From Tritrichomonas musculus (Eukaryota; Parabasalia; Tritrichomonadida; Tritrichomonadidae): a stretch of DNA of 64,000 nucleotides. Location: the NCBI GenBank assembly GCA_039105265.1, contig JAPFFF010000006.1, positions 1,984,001 to 2,048,000 on the forward strand, written 5' to 3'. This document shows, one piece after another, positions 9,640-19,829 of the stretch (position 1 is its first letter; the number at the start of each line of letters is the position of its first letter). Under the pieces are notes generated by a model. That model ran no database searches, had not been told where the DNA came from, and saw only the letters and a list, made by a program, of their open reading frames with translations. The position numbers were made by a program, and so were the translations under genes.

Positions 9640-11685
9640 TTAAATTTCATTTGGTTGAGAAAAGTAATGCTTATTTTTGATCATATTAAATCTGCATAAA
9701 AGTTGTGATCCTGATGTATAACTTTCATTTTTTTCAGAATAATTGGTTGATAAATATGGTTTAATGTTTAAAACTTTTAAAATTTGAATAGTTTCAGGTA
9801 TATTTTTTTCTGAAAAAGTGCTAATTTCATTTACCACAAATTTCCTTATATAAAAGCATTCATTTATTATTTTTTTATCATCTATATCAATATTGTCATC
9901 ATCATTGTAAGTAGGAACTCCTGCTATATTATTTTCTTTGTAATTTGGAATTTTCACTATGTTATTTTGAAAAAAAATTTTCTTTTTAATTATTTTCCTA
10001 GCAACTATGCTCAAAAATAAATCGGCATCAAGTGAATCATTAAGATCAGATCTTACATTCCCAAAAAAATTTTCTTCGCATTTAGTAGATATTCTTTCAG
10101 TACCAACATTTTCGGAACTATTTTTTATGGAATCTCCTAAGCAAACTATAGAGTTCAAGTATCTTATAAGATCAATTTTTCTATAAAAAGATAATTTTAA
10201 TGTATTTTTTGTTTTTTTTGAAGAAAAACGATCATTTGGATCTGAATTTGGGAAATTGTGAAGTTCAAATTGAAAAATTGAGAAGGCAATATTCAAAAGA
10301 TTCAATCGGTCTTGTCGTCCAATAAAAAGAACTTTATCTGCTAAATACCAAAATGTGAATGGTAACAAATAATAAGCAAAAGATATAGTTTCTTTTTGTT
10401 TAAGTGATTCAATGAGAACTTTTGGTGAAAAAAATTCTAATGCATATTTATCTTTAAATCCACTTTGTATACTTTCATCAGTAAATGCTTTACTTTTTCC
10501 TACAGTTAATCCTAAATATAATCTTACAACATGTTTATCAACACTCTGTGATTTTTTATTTAAATATAATTTGCATCTAAAAAAACGTTTTTTTTGGCTT
10601 TTTAAAGCGTGAAAAAAATCTGTAGAAAATGATAATTCTGGCATATTTTTAATTGAATCATACATACTCTGAATTTCTGGGTTATATTTTTTATTTATAA
10701 TAGATGTGTGCCATGGATTAGTGGGAGTGTCTGCATCAGTACATATATATTTAATTACAAAACCGTTATTTTTAGCAATTTCTCTAATTTTTTTTGAATT
10801 TTCTAATGTTTTTTTACTCATCCGACCGTTTAAGTCAAATTCAATATAAATTGGAACATTTGGATAAAAATTATTTATTGGTTGAAGGTAATATAAGCAT
10901 AAATAATTATTTTTTTTATGATTATTGAAAAACATTGGATTTCTTATTCCAATAGTTTGGTCAATTGCTAATGAACAGTTGATTAATGATTCAAAATTCT
11001 GAAAAAAAGTATTTTTAAATTCATTAAAAATAAAATCCGTTTTTTCAATTGAAGTAAGTGATATTTTATAATCTCCTAAATATTGACGTGAAAAATAATA
11101 TAAAGTTGTGATAGAAGGTACAGGTATAATCTTTTGTAGTGCTTTATATGAACTTGTATTAGTAAAGTACAATCCAAGACAAATGGTCTTATAAAAATCT
11201 GAATATCTTCTTCCATAAACTGAAACTTTTGCATTTTCTATTAATTCTTGTATGAATAAATCAAAAGAATCATTGTTATTTTTTCTAAATAACAAATATT
11301 CAGTTGTATCATACCATATTTCACTTTTTTTATTTGATTCTGATTCAATTGTAAATTCATTAATAGCTTCTTGATTTTTTTTATTTAAGTCATCTATTTT
11401 AGCTTTTAATTTATTAATTTCTTGAATTAGTCTAATATATTTAAAATAATAGGAATTTTTTTTAGAAACATCCTCTTTTAGCTTGTTGTTGTACTCTTTA
11501 ATTTGTTCAATTTCTTCTAATAATTTTTTGTTTTCTATTTTCAAATTTTGAAGAACTTTTTGATATTTATCTTCCATTTTGAGATAATTATTTTCCAACG
11601 TAGTGATTTTTTCAAGTAATTGTGTAATTTGAATAGATTGCTGTTGGTTTAGTTCCCAAATATGATTATATGAAAGTTGATTCAT
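9640..11685 (-). CDS. P-element/THAP9-like transposase with N-terminal coiled coil
   Basis: The protein has 681 residues and an uninterrupted frame starting at an ATG. Residues 1-115 are a Lys/Glu/Asn-rich coiled coil. Around residues 160-200 it has the pattern RRYSDFYKTICLGLYFTNTSSYKALQK, cut by position: YSDF, then SSYKAL, then PSITTLYYFS, resembling the segment ahead of the catalytic domain in P/THAP9 transposases. A likely RNase H-like triad follows: Asp near 241 (LAIDQTIG), Asp near 355 within D-F-F-H (the D(2)H signature), and Glu near 537 in EENFFGNVR. No THAP zinc finger is visible. The gene sits inside a pair of 43-bp inverted repeats. The frame looks whole, so it may be active. Family assignment rests on motif order only. 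Confidence 0.65.
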   Translation of the reverse strand: MNQLSYNHIWELNQQQSIQITQLLEKITTLENNYLKMEDKYQKVLQNLKIENKKLLEEIEQIKEYNNKLKEDVSKKNSYYFKYIRLIQEINKLKAKIDDLNKKNQEAINEFTIESESNKKSEIWYDTTEYLLFRKNNNDSFDLFIQELIENAKVSVYGRRYSDFYKTICLGLYFTNTSSYKALQKIIPVPSITTLYYFSRQYLGDYKISLTSIEKTDFIFNEFKNTFFQNFESLINCSLAIDQTIGIRNPMFFNNHKKNNYLCLYYLQPINNFYPNVPIYIEFDLNGRMSKKTLENSKKIREIAKNNGFVIKYICTDADTPTNPWHTSIINKKYNPEIQSMYDSIKNMPELSFSTDFFHALKSQKKRFFRCKLYLNKKSQSVDKHVVRLYLGLTVGKSKAFTDESIQSGFKDKYALEFFSPKVLIESLKQKETISFAYYLLPFTFWYLADKVLFIGRQDRLNLLNIAFSIFQFELHNFPNSDPNDRFSSKKTKNTLKLSFYRKIDLIRYLNSIVCLGDSIKNSSENVGTERISTKCEENFFGNVRSDLNDSLDADLFLSIVARKIIKKKIFFQNNIVKIPNYKENNIAGVPTYNDDDNIDIDDKKIINECFYIRKFVVNEISTFSEKNIPETIQILKVLNIKPYLSTNYSEKNESYTSGSQLLCRFNMIKNKHYFSQPNEI

Positions 11686-13431
11686 GATTTAGATTAAGAA
11701 AAACGCCTATAAAAAATTGAATTAGTTTTTTTATGAAATATTTGAATGATCAGAAAATTGTGTTAAGTTTTATGAAATAATTGTATATCTCAGAATATCG
11801 AGTTCTTTTTTATGAAATAATTGAGAGTGTGTAAAATATAAACAATTGAAAAATTATGAGTAAAATAACATTTCTGATGTGAAAAAATAAGTAAAGTATT
11901 CAAAGATAAGATCTATCTAGAATAAAATTCCCATCGTCGGAATTTTGGATTTTATAAAATAATTCTTCTTAAAATTGCAAAATATTATCAATATTTCAAG
12001 TTTTAACTCAAACTAGCCAGATTTTTTGAATCAAAATTCATGGAATCATCTATGGATTCAAAAAGATGTGAGATATTCTAAATATATTTTTTAAAAATGT
12101 TATTACTTTTAATGTATATTTTACAAATAAAAATAAACATTCATAGTAAAATTTTTGCAAAATTTGTATTTTTGTTGTCATTTTTTGAATACATAAAAAT
12201 TGAATGTACACCTTAATAGGGTCTAATGAGATTGAAAAATAATACTTATCTCCAAATTAAGGCCAAATAAAAGGTGATTTTGCCAAAGGAAAGGTCAAAT
12301 ATAACTCTATCATATATGACTCTTAATAAGTCATATTTAACGATAAATTTGATTTTTTTCAATTTTATAAATTTCAAAAAAAAAAAAAAAAAAAAAAAAA
12401 AAAGATTTATGATTTCTTCTTAAAATAAAAATAAAGACAAAATAATGGATTAAAAATAATTTATTTTAAAAGTATTATTGAATTATTATCTTATCAATTG
12501 AATGATAAAATTGAATTGTCTTTGAAAATTTATAAAATTTTAATTCAATCAATATCTTATTATAAATATATAACAAATATTTATTTTATGATATATATAG
12601 AAATTATAATAAATATTATTAACAATTATACAATATATAATTTGAAATTTAAGCTGATAAAAAAAGATTAGTTTTATTTTGATAATCAAAAGGGTTAAAA
12701 TATTCTCTTGTGTGATGTAAATAATTGTATAATTATTATTTTTCTTAAAATATGACAAATTTCAAGAAAAAGTTTTGAGATGATGAATTTAAGATATTAT
12801 TTCGAAAAATTCCATACCTTATTTTAATCATAATCATAAAGCTTACTTTCATTATCGCATAAAAATCGCATATGTTTGTTATAAAACCAAAAGCTGAGTG
12901 AGCAAAAAACAATATAATACCCTCGATGATCAGTACCATTTTTGAGTTATTAAGAGATATAGAAAATACATACTTCAACAAATAATTTTTATCAGATAAA
13001 ATTTGCAAAAACTCATTTTTTTATCATAAAAAAAGAAGTGCAAAAACAAACTTTTTGAGTGAAAAAAATTAAATATTTGATTAAATAGTCTTTTTAGAAA
13101 CAGTATCTCATAAAGATCCTTATAGTAAAATATTACTTCCCAATTGCCTTCATTTGGAGAGTTATTAAAAAAAACAAATATCATATAATATTATAGTGAT
13201 TTGAGTTGAGACGACAAAATGAAAGAGAATCTGTTAATTAGTATAAACTGCTAATATGAGTTTTCAAAATAAGCTAAATTGTTGAAAAAAATGCAACTAA
13301 AAAATAAAAAGTGAGATGTTTTTTATTTTTCGATCATGTTTTGAATGCCTATAAAAAAAAATATCACCAAAATGATATCACATGTGATATGTAACATTGA
13401 AATAATTGAGAAAGGGGTGTAACTTTTTTTC
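11686..13431. other. Gene-free right half of the P-like element
   Basis: Short AT-rich frames on the minus strand (12.5-13.2 kb) have no coding character. A small inverted repeat, ATATGACT / AGTCATAT, lies near 12310-12335. A run of 28 A occupies 12376-12403. Nothing else is recognised. Confidence 0.5.
12376..12403 (+). repeat. Poly(A) run, 28 bases
   Basis: Uninterrupted A tract between unremarkable AT-rich sequence. Confidence 0.9.
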
Positions 13432-13810
13432 TCAAAAACTAAAAACTCACACATAAAGGGTAAAATATGGGTATATAGATCCTTTTTTTTTTTTTTTTTG
13501 GGAGTAAAATTCTATGAGTTTTCACAAAATTTTTAATAAATCAATTTTTAATCAAAAAGTTGAAGAGACAATAGAATTGAAGCAAAATTTTCGGGTATTT
13601 TTACTCAAAAACTTCATCTACCATATATTAATTCAAACAAAAATAAAACATATCAAAAAGATAAATCGTCATTAATTTGAAGTAAAATTTTAAAATTTTA
13701 GTTCAGTTTTTTTTAGAAAAAGTTTATAGGCCACGTATCAGAAATAATCAATTTTTTTCATTATTTTGATATATAAATTTTATTATGATGATTTCATATC
13801 ATTTATTGAT

Positions 13811-14197
13811 ATGTCATCTGGAGAAGGATTCAAGAGTAAATATGCATGGAAGAATACAGAAACATTTCAAAAGTTGCAACAAATATTTGGTTCAAAAGTG
13901 ACACTATCACAACTTCGAGAAGTTGCAATTTCGGTATGTAATAATAGTAACTTGCACCTTTCATTAACTCGTGCTGAAAAAAGTAGAAGTGGCGAAAAAT
14001 TGATTCTATGGTATGAAAAAAATTGGGACTTTTTTGAACAATTCCTTAAAAATGAACAAGAAATTGATCAAATTTATTTATTTCCATCTGATGATCAACA
14101 GTATGATTTTGATAATCAGCAATATGATTCTGATAATCAACAAGGTGATTATTATGATCAACAAAATGATTGTTATATTCAACAAAATTATTATTAG
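13811..14197 (+). CDS. Small hypothetical protein with Gln/Tyr/Asp-rich tail
   Basis: The frame opens upstream with no ATG; the first ATG, at 13811, gives a 128-residue protein. Residues 1-85 look like a compact helical domain (KYAW, TFQKLQQIFGSKVTLSQLRE, SLTRAEKS, LILWYEKNWDFFEQFL) and are acidic and basic in alternation. Residues 95-128 form a low-complexity tail made of repeats of D-x-Q-Q-Y-D. I do not recognise the family; the pattern of a short helical domain plus Q-rich tail suggests a nucleic-acid-binding or regulatory role, but that is a guess. Just outside the P-like element, followed by a 17-bp inverted repeat. Confidence 0.5.
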   Translation: MSSGEGFKSKYAWKNTETFQKLQQIFGSKVTLSQLREVAISVCNNSNLHLSLTRAEKSRSGEKLILWYEKNWDFFEQFLKNEQEIDQIYLFPSDDQQYDFDNQQYDSDNQQGDYYDQQNDCYIQQNYY

Positions 14198-14285
14198 TCC
14201 ACTTCAACAAATAAATGATCTAATAAAAAAATAATTTTTTAAATGCTTTTTTATATTTATTTTCATTCTATGCATATAGGTGATA

Positions 14286-14344
14286 TTACTTATTCAATTA
14301 AAGATTTTTTAAGGTAGAAATCAAATATTTAATTGAATAAGTAA
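14286..14344. terminator. Perfect 17-bp inverted repeat downstream of the small Q-rich gene
   Basis: The arms are TTACTTATTCAATTAAA and its complement with a loop of about 25 bases, starting about 90 bases after the stop codon. It may fold in the 3' end of the transcript or be a MITE relic. Confidence 0.4.
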
Positions 14345-14920
14345 AAGAAGCCACCAAATATTTTTTGGAAATAAGCATTAAGTAATTGAGAAAAAAGTAA
14401 ATCCTCTTTTATTCCTTTCTTAGGAATCGAAAAGATCTTTTTCTTTACTTTTTCACTTCTTCTCTCTTTTTGATTGTAACCATCAAGGATTGAATAAACA
14501 ATCTTAGTTAAAATAACTCATATTTTTGCTTTTTAAAAGTTCTAGCAAATACTTACTTAAGTAATTTAATGCAACGGGATGTAGATTTGTGATATTGAGA
14601 AAGGTTTTCTTGAAGGTTATGAATATCATGAATATTTGTTGCACATCACTGGCAAACCAAAAATACAATCATAGAAAACTGTTTCTTTTTATCTTTTGGT
14701 ATCGTAACTTGCTTTTTCTGATTGATAATGATTGAAGTTTCAAATTAATCGATAGTAAGATCAGAACAATATTTTTGAATATATTAAATTAATTTTATAC
14801 TCTAATATTATTTTTATTTATATTATTTATTTTGAAAAATATCAAAATTTGATCAAGATAAATCAGTGGAATTAATGAAAATTTTACATGAACATATTAT
14901 TCAAAAAGTCATTTTTAAAG
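14345..14920. other. No gene recognised
   Basis: AT-rich intergenic DNA. I see no coding frame and no repeat worth naming. Confidence 0.5.
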
Positions 14921-15204
14921 ATGACGAACAAGATCATATTAGCGTTCAATGGACATAACCACGCCATTCCAGTATCATTCTAACGTTATAAAGATTTACT
15001 TACTAAGTTTCCCGAATTGATTGGGACACAAATATCTAATAAACAATATTATAATGTTGAATCAGTCATCAAGCAAGAAACGTTTAACAATTTCATAGAA
15101 TATTTAATGAATTCAACAGAACCAGAAATCAAACCAGACAACATGCATTGTTTTTACTTTTAAATCAAGAATTCCAAATTCTTACGAAATATCTCAGGTT
15201 TTAA
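14921..15204 (+). pseudogene. Broken N-terminal fragment of a trichomonad BTB-like protein
   Basis: Translation from the ATG at 14921 gives AFNGHNHAIPVSF, then a TAA stop, then in the same frame RYKDLLTKFPELIGTQ, YYNVESVIKQETFNNFIEYL and EIKPDNMH. A frame change near 15160 allows LNQEFQILTKYL to follow. The order (hydrophobic start, F-P-x-L-I, V-S/K-x-x-T-F-x-x-F-I-x-Y, P-x-I-x-x-D-N, L-x-x-E-F-Q-I-L) matches the BTB-like domain found at the N-terminus of many trichomonad proteins, as far as I recall. One stop and one shift make it a relic of a host gene; no C-terminal domain follows. Confidence 0.5.
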
Positions 15205-16253
15205 TGATAAAGGAATATGAGAGCTTGATGAAACAAGATCTTTGAGCTTTTTGGACAGTGTATGTCACTCTTGAAATTTGATATTTCAAGTTTTTAAAAA
15301 ATAATAAATGTAACCATTTTTTTGTTAAATTTCAGCAAACCATATATATGAGTATTTTAAAATATTTTTTGAAATATATTAAAAACACTGCTATATACTA
15401 AACAATTGTTTGTGAGATATAAGAAAATCAACTTTGGATATTTTAAAAATATAAATTTAAAAAAATTCAGTACATCGGCCAATCGAACTAGAGGCAGAAT
15501 CAAAAGGAGTATTAACAAATGCGCTAAATGGGTAAATTAGAATGGAAAATATCTCAAATATTATATTTTCAAAAAATGAAAGTTTTTTATATATCTGATT
15601 ATCTTTGAGACATATGAATATAATAAGCTTATTTTTCAAGATAAAATGCATATATTGGTATAAAAACTATATTATATTAGATTTTTCTTTAAATATATAG
15701 TAATAATAATATCTTTTTTTCATCAATCTTCGTTCAGTGTTTTAAAATTGAAATATATTTAATAATAAAAGTGATAAAAAGCAAATATGATAAATATAAA
15801 ATAAAAAATTTGTTAATTATTAAATATGTTTATTAAGATTTTGATTTATGATTGGGATAATACCACTTTGTGACTAAAAAATTAGAATTATACTGAGTAT
15901 TCCTTTTCTGTTCATTAATTATTGTTTTTGGATTTATCTTGTTTCTGGAATCAAAAGGTCATTTAATCTGCTAGAATGCCATCTCTGCATCAACTTCAGA
16001 TGTAAAAATTGGAAAGAACCTTGCTGCAATATTTGCTAGACTAAAACAGAGCTTTTGCTTAAATTATACAAAATTACCTTAAAACACATTTTGGTTTTTG
16101 TTAAAGGTTTTCTATTAATATTCAATAAACTCTTTAGTTATTAAGCTTGCCTTTAGTTTTTTTTTAAAAAAAAATAATTTTTTCATTTATTTAAAACCGC
16201 ATATTTAAAATGGTTAACCAAGCCTTGTATATAGATTTACAAAAATCGTTTTA
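15205..16253. other. No gene recognised
   Basis: AT-rich DNA without a supportable gene; the 64-codon minus-strand frame at 15457-15651 has no coding character. Confidence 0.5.
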
Positions 16254-16488
16254 CGATCATTTTTTATTCAATATCTTGCTATTTTTTATTCAATTTGTGA
16301 TATTTTCTATTCAATTTTTGCTATTTTTAATTCAATTTTTGCTATTTTTCATTCAAATTCTTGAAATTTCAGCATTCAATTTTCAATGAAAAAATTTCAA
16401 GAAATTGAAGGAAAAATATCAAGAAATTGAATGAAAAATAGCAAAAATTGAATGAAAAATATCAAGAAATTAAATGAAAAATAATCGT
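16254..16488. repeat. Foldback block built from 21-23 bp tandem units
   Basis: Four to five units of the type ATTCAATTTTTGCTATTTTT (16260-16370) are followed by about as many units of the reverse-complement type AAATTGAATGAAAAATAGC (16385-16485). The whole block is an imperfect palindrome of about 235 bp with a centre near 16375. Confidence 0.85.
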
Positions 16489-16627
16489 ATATATTATTCG
16501 TTATTTTTCCAAATTTTTTTTTAAATTATAATTGTTAACCAGATGAAAATAATATTATTGGAAATATTCTGATATTTTACTGAAATATTTGATGAATTTT
16601 TGATGAATTTTGATGATTTTTGAAATA

Positions 16628-16947
16628 TCAAATAGCAAAAGTGCAAACACTGTTTTTGGATGATGCGCTAGAAGTTTCATCTGCTTTCTATATCAAACAG
16701 GGATCTCTGCCCAAATAATGGCCATAATTTCAAAAAATGATCTAATAGAACTTATATTACAATGTTTTGGACGCCTTTCTTCAAGGCTATGAGGTGTTTT
16801 TATTATAATGCCATTTCTCTCGCACATGTTGTAAAGCCATGATGAAGATGGCGGATATGACATTAAAAATAGAATGGTTCTATTTATGCCTTTGGCTTTC
16901 TTTAAATCCAAATTAATAATCTTCGATAATTGAATAGCTCTTTGATT

Positions 16948-16949
<2 letters not shown>
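16628..16949 (-). pseudogene. Decayed pogo/CENP-B-type transposase fragment
   Basis: On the minus strand, downstream of a long T run, one frame reads AIQLSKIINLDLKKAKGI, PPSSSWLYNMCERNGI, SLEERRPKHCN and FFEIMAIIWAEIP. WLYNMCERNGI resembles the WLxRFKxRHGI helix of the Tc5/CENP-B DNA-binding domain. After a frame change the sequence gives ADETSSASSKNSV, where ADET resembles the first catalytic Asp of pogo-type DDE transposases. The frame carries stops and a shift and has no second half, so it is dead. A second, more decayed relative lies at 5.2 kb. Confidence 0.5.

Positions 16950-16991
<42 letters not shown>
16950..16991 (+). repeat. Poly(T) run, 42 bases
   Basis: The longest homopolymer in the window; it encodes a spurious poly-lysine stretch in a minus-strand frame. 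Confidence 0.95.
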
Positions 16992-17073
16992 CTTTCCAAA
17001 TCATAGCATTAATAATTTTCCATATAAAATGCATCAGACAACCAAAACTCCAAAAGCTCCAGCCCCTAGACAC

Positions 17074-18136
17074 TGCCTTCCGAAGCCTTCAAAAAGTTTC
17101 AATCACCTCATTCATTCAAAAAGCTCCGCAACCCTTCAAGACCAAAAAATGAATCTATTATTTTATTTAAAGAAGTATATATGAATTACGTGATTTCTTA
17201 ACGTTCATTTATCATAATTGAAATGTACTGGTCGCTCAACCCAGTTGAAGAATATTAAAAATGCTAAGTTTCAATTAAATTTCACATTACAAAGTCAAAA
17301 AGTGATTTAATGATAAAAGATATTGAATACGATGAACAACAATCGATACTTAATATTCTCCAATCAAAATACCCTATTTTGGCTAATTTTCTTGGTAATG
17401 TTTTAAGTGGAAACAAGGATTTTTCAGAAGAAACAATTCTTTTTCAATTCATTTTTCAATTCATTCATTATGTACATAGATTCAAATACTATTAAATAAA
17501 GAAATAGGTTTTCCTTCAGACTATATTTGCAAAAAAAAACTATGAAGAAGATTTCAATTAAATTTTTGATACTTATGGAAACTAGGGCAGTTTTTTATAT
17601 ATACTTTTATGGATTTAATAACGAACAAATTGTATTTTTTAAAAAATCTAACACCGATATCACTTTTGAACATGACATTTAATATATTTATTTTTAATTT
17701 TATCATAAAATCATTAGAGCCTGCATGAAAAACTACCATCAAAGGGCATTCAATCTTGATAATTGCTAATTTATCGAGTATAGACTCATTAGTATTTACA
17801 AGGTTATTTGATGAGTGATGTATATAATTATGTAAAAGGATCATATTTGCAACTTTATCTAATGAAAGGTAGATCATTTTTTTTTTCTCCTGTAAGAGAT
17901 TTTAAAATAATCAAGTTTCCTCGGTGTCTTCTGATCTGAAAAATAAATCAAAATCATAGCCTTCAAGATCATAAATATATTGTATTTTGAATCAATCTGT
18001 AATGTTTCTCGTAATTGGTAGAAGAAGCATTGGAGGAATGAAAATACTAATAATTCCAAATGACAATTTATTTCCATCAGGCTATCATTTTATCTTGAGT
18101 ATTCAAAATGAGCCTTGAGAATCTTATTTATAAATA

Positions 18137-18167
<31 letters not shown>

Positions 18168-18825
18168 CTTCGAATATGCACTTCATCATCAACATTAAAA
18201 TTTAAATGTTTTTTTAGCACAGGTTTTTAATTTGGGACTGATGATTTTTAAGAATGGTACATGACCCAATTTTTAGTACTCTAGGATTTCCATTAAAAGA
18301 AATATATCATACCCCAATTTCACTCATTTCCATTTCAATAACAATTCACTCAAATCTTTTCAATTTGCTTTAGCAAACAACATTCCACACAAATTCATTT
18401 GTTTATATGGCCTGGAATTTCCTGTAGCTTCTATTTCTTCATTAATTATTAATAATAAAAAAGGGATAATTAGTATTTCACTATGCATAATTTATTAACA
18501 ATGTGGAATGGCGCAAATCAGATTTATTTAGATCCTAATCACATCAAAAGGAAATATTCAAGAATTTTGGACTAATATGATGAAAAAGGAGGAAAGTGTT
18601 TTGGAATTATAAAAACAAAATTAACAAGTTTTTTTTTTTTTTAACAAACTTTTATATGATAAATGATTGAACATTAATAAAAAATATTAATGACTTAAAG
18701 TTTATAACCATTTAATTGGGAATTATATTTTATGTATACAATCATTCTACAGCATTAAAAAGTGTTCTGATTCAATTGAAAATATTAATCAATAAGAAAG
18801 AAGAGAAGAAAAATGAGATAACAAA
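17074..18825. other. Gene-poor stretch with short doubtful frames
   Basis: A 61-codon frame at 17310-17495 (YDEQQSILNILQSKYPILAN) has some protein character and could be a relic, but nothing flanks it. A 107-codon minus frame at 17554-17877 starts at ATG but shows no recognised motif. A 28-base A run lies at 18140-18167. Confidence 0.35.
18140..18167 (+). repeat. Poly(A) run, 28 bases
   Basis: Uninterrupted A tract in otherwise featureless AT-rich DNA. Confidence 0.9.
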
Positions 18826-19211
18826 TGATATGTGCAGCTCATGCTGTAAATACTGTTCATGCTGTAATAAATGTTGTACTTGCTATTGTAATTGTACGTA
18901 AAAATTTAGAAAATGGTGTCGAACCATATTTGCTTCAAAGATTTCATGAAAACTTTCCCTTTTGACATTAACTGCTTTATAAAAATGTACTAACCAATTT
19001 GTTATTATATCGTGCATCAAATACAAAAGAATGGAACTGGAAAATTATAATGTATATCACATTTGCATTTCTTATTTTAGCTTTTTCATCAGTATTATCA
19101 TATGGTGTGCTAAATATTGTCCAATATCCCCAAATTATATTTGTTCTCGGTTTGGATTGGGGGAGCAATACTTTGCGCCTTTATATTTGGAATACGTTTA
19201 TCAAGAAATAA
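18826..19211 (+). pseudogene. Possible relic of a membrane protein
   Basis: Two separated frames encode hydrophobic stretches: AHAVNTVHAVINVVLAIVIV near 18840-18897 and MYITFAFLILAFSSVLSYGV near 19050-19105, the second followed by about 35 more residues and a stop. They could be remains of one multi-span protein. The alternative Cys-rich frame over 18830-18900 arises from the same bases. No family is recognised. Confidence 0.25.
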
Positions 19212-19233
19212 TGGCTATGCGCTGTTACATCGA

Positions 19234-19260
19234 TTTTTTTTTTTTTTTTTTTTTTTTTTT
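19234..19260 (+). repeat. Poly(T) run, 27 bases
   Basis: Uninterrupted T tract right after the membrane-protein relic. Confidence 0.9.
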
Positions 19261-19829
19261 ATTTTGAAAATTTAATTTGAAAACTTGATATTTTTGCCAA
19301 AAATATACAACAACCAAAATACGGACTAAAGAATATAAATGTTAAAAAGTTACTTTAAGGAATCTGTGATGTGGAAAAAGTAAAGGTTAATAATATTAAA
19401 TATATATGAATAAAATCATATTGTTTTAGTAGTTTTGAAGGACTCTTTTTTTTTCGGGGAATACTTATCGCCCCCGATACTTATTGACACCAGAGGTTAA
19501 GGTCAATATTGACCTTGTATCGTACATCAGAAAAAAAGCTTTGATTATTTTTTGCACTTTTGCAAAAAATACGAAGAGTAGCTTACTCAAAGGTAATTAC
19601 ACTCTTTTTCATTCAATTTTTTTTTCAGAGAAAAGTTGATGAATATGCGATTTTTTTTTTATTTTTAATTTAGTGAGTTTCTTTATATAACTAAATATAA
19701 GTAAGAATACCTAAGCTTGAAAGATAATATTAATGAATTGTTGATTTTGAGAAATCTCAAAGAATACAGGAATCAATGATGCATCATTATATTAGAGATA
19801 TCATATTACTATATATTTCTTATATTATA

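Larger units (their letters stand above)
8730..13474. mobile_element. P-element-like DNA transposon, about 4.7 kb
   Basis: A sequence of about 43 bp beginning ATACCCATATTTTACCC at 8730-8772 recurs in inverse orientation at 13432-13474 with one or two differences. The only long gene between them is the transposase at 9640-11685, placed fairly centrally. I could not find a convincing target duplication, so the exact ends are provisional. If the TIRs are real, the element carries a long non-coding right half (11.7-13.4 kb). Confidence 0.6.

Noticed and set aside
11699-11730. AAAACGCCTAT beside the P-like transposase, similar to the 5.28-kb element's end
   Set aside because: The match is about 11 bases and no partner exists on the other side of the gene; too weak to link the transposase with that element.
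16693-17073. 126-codon minus-strand protein with poly-lysine
   Set aside because: The lysines come from the 42-base T run; only the part after it resembles a protein, and that part is a transposase relic.
18716-18901. Cys-rich small protein
   Set aside because: It has no ATG at its head; the Cys codons arise from a repetitive TGT/TGC stretch that reads as a hydrophobic segment in another frame.
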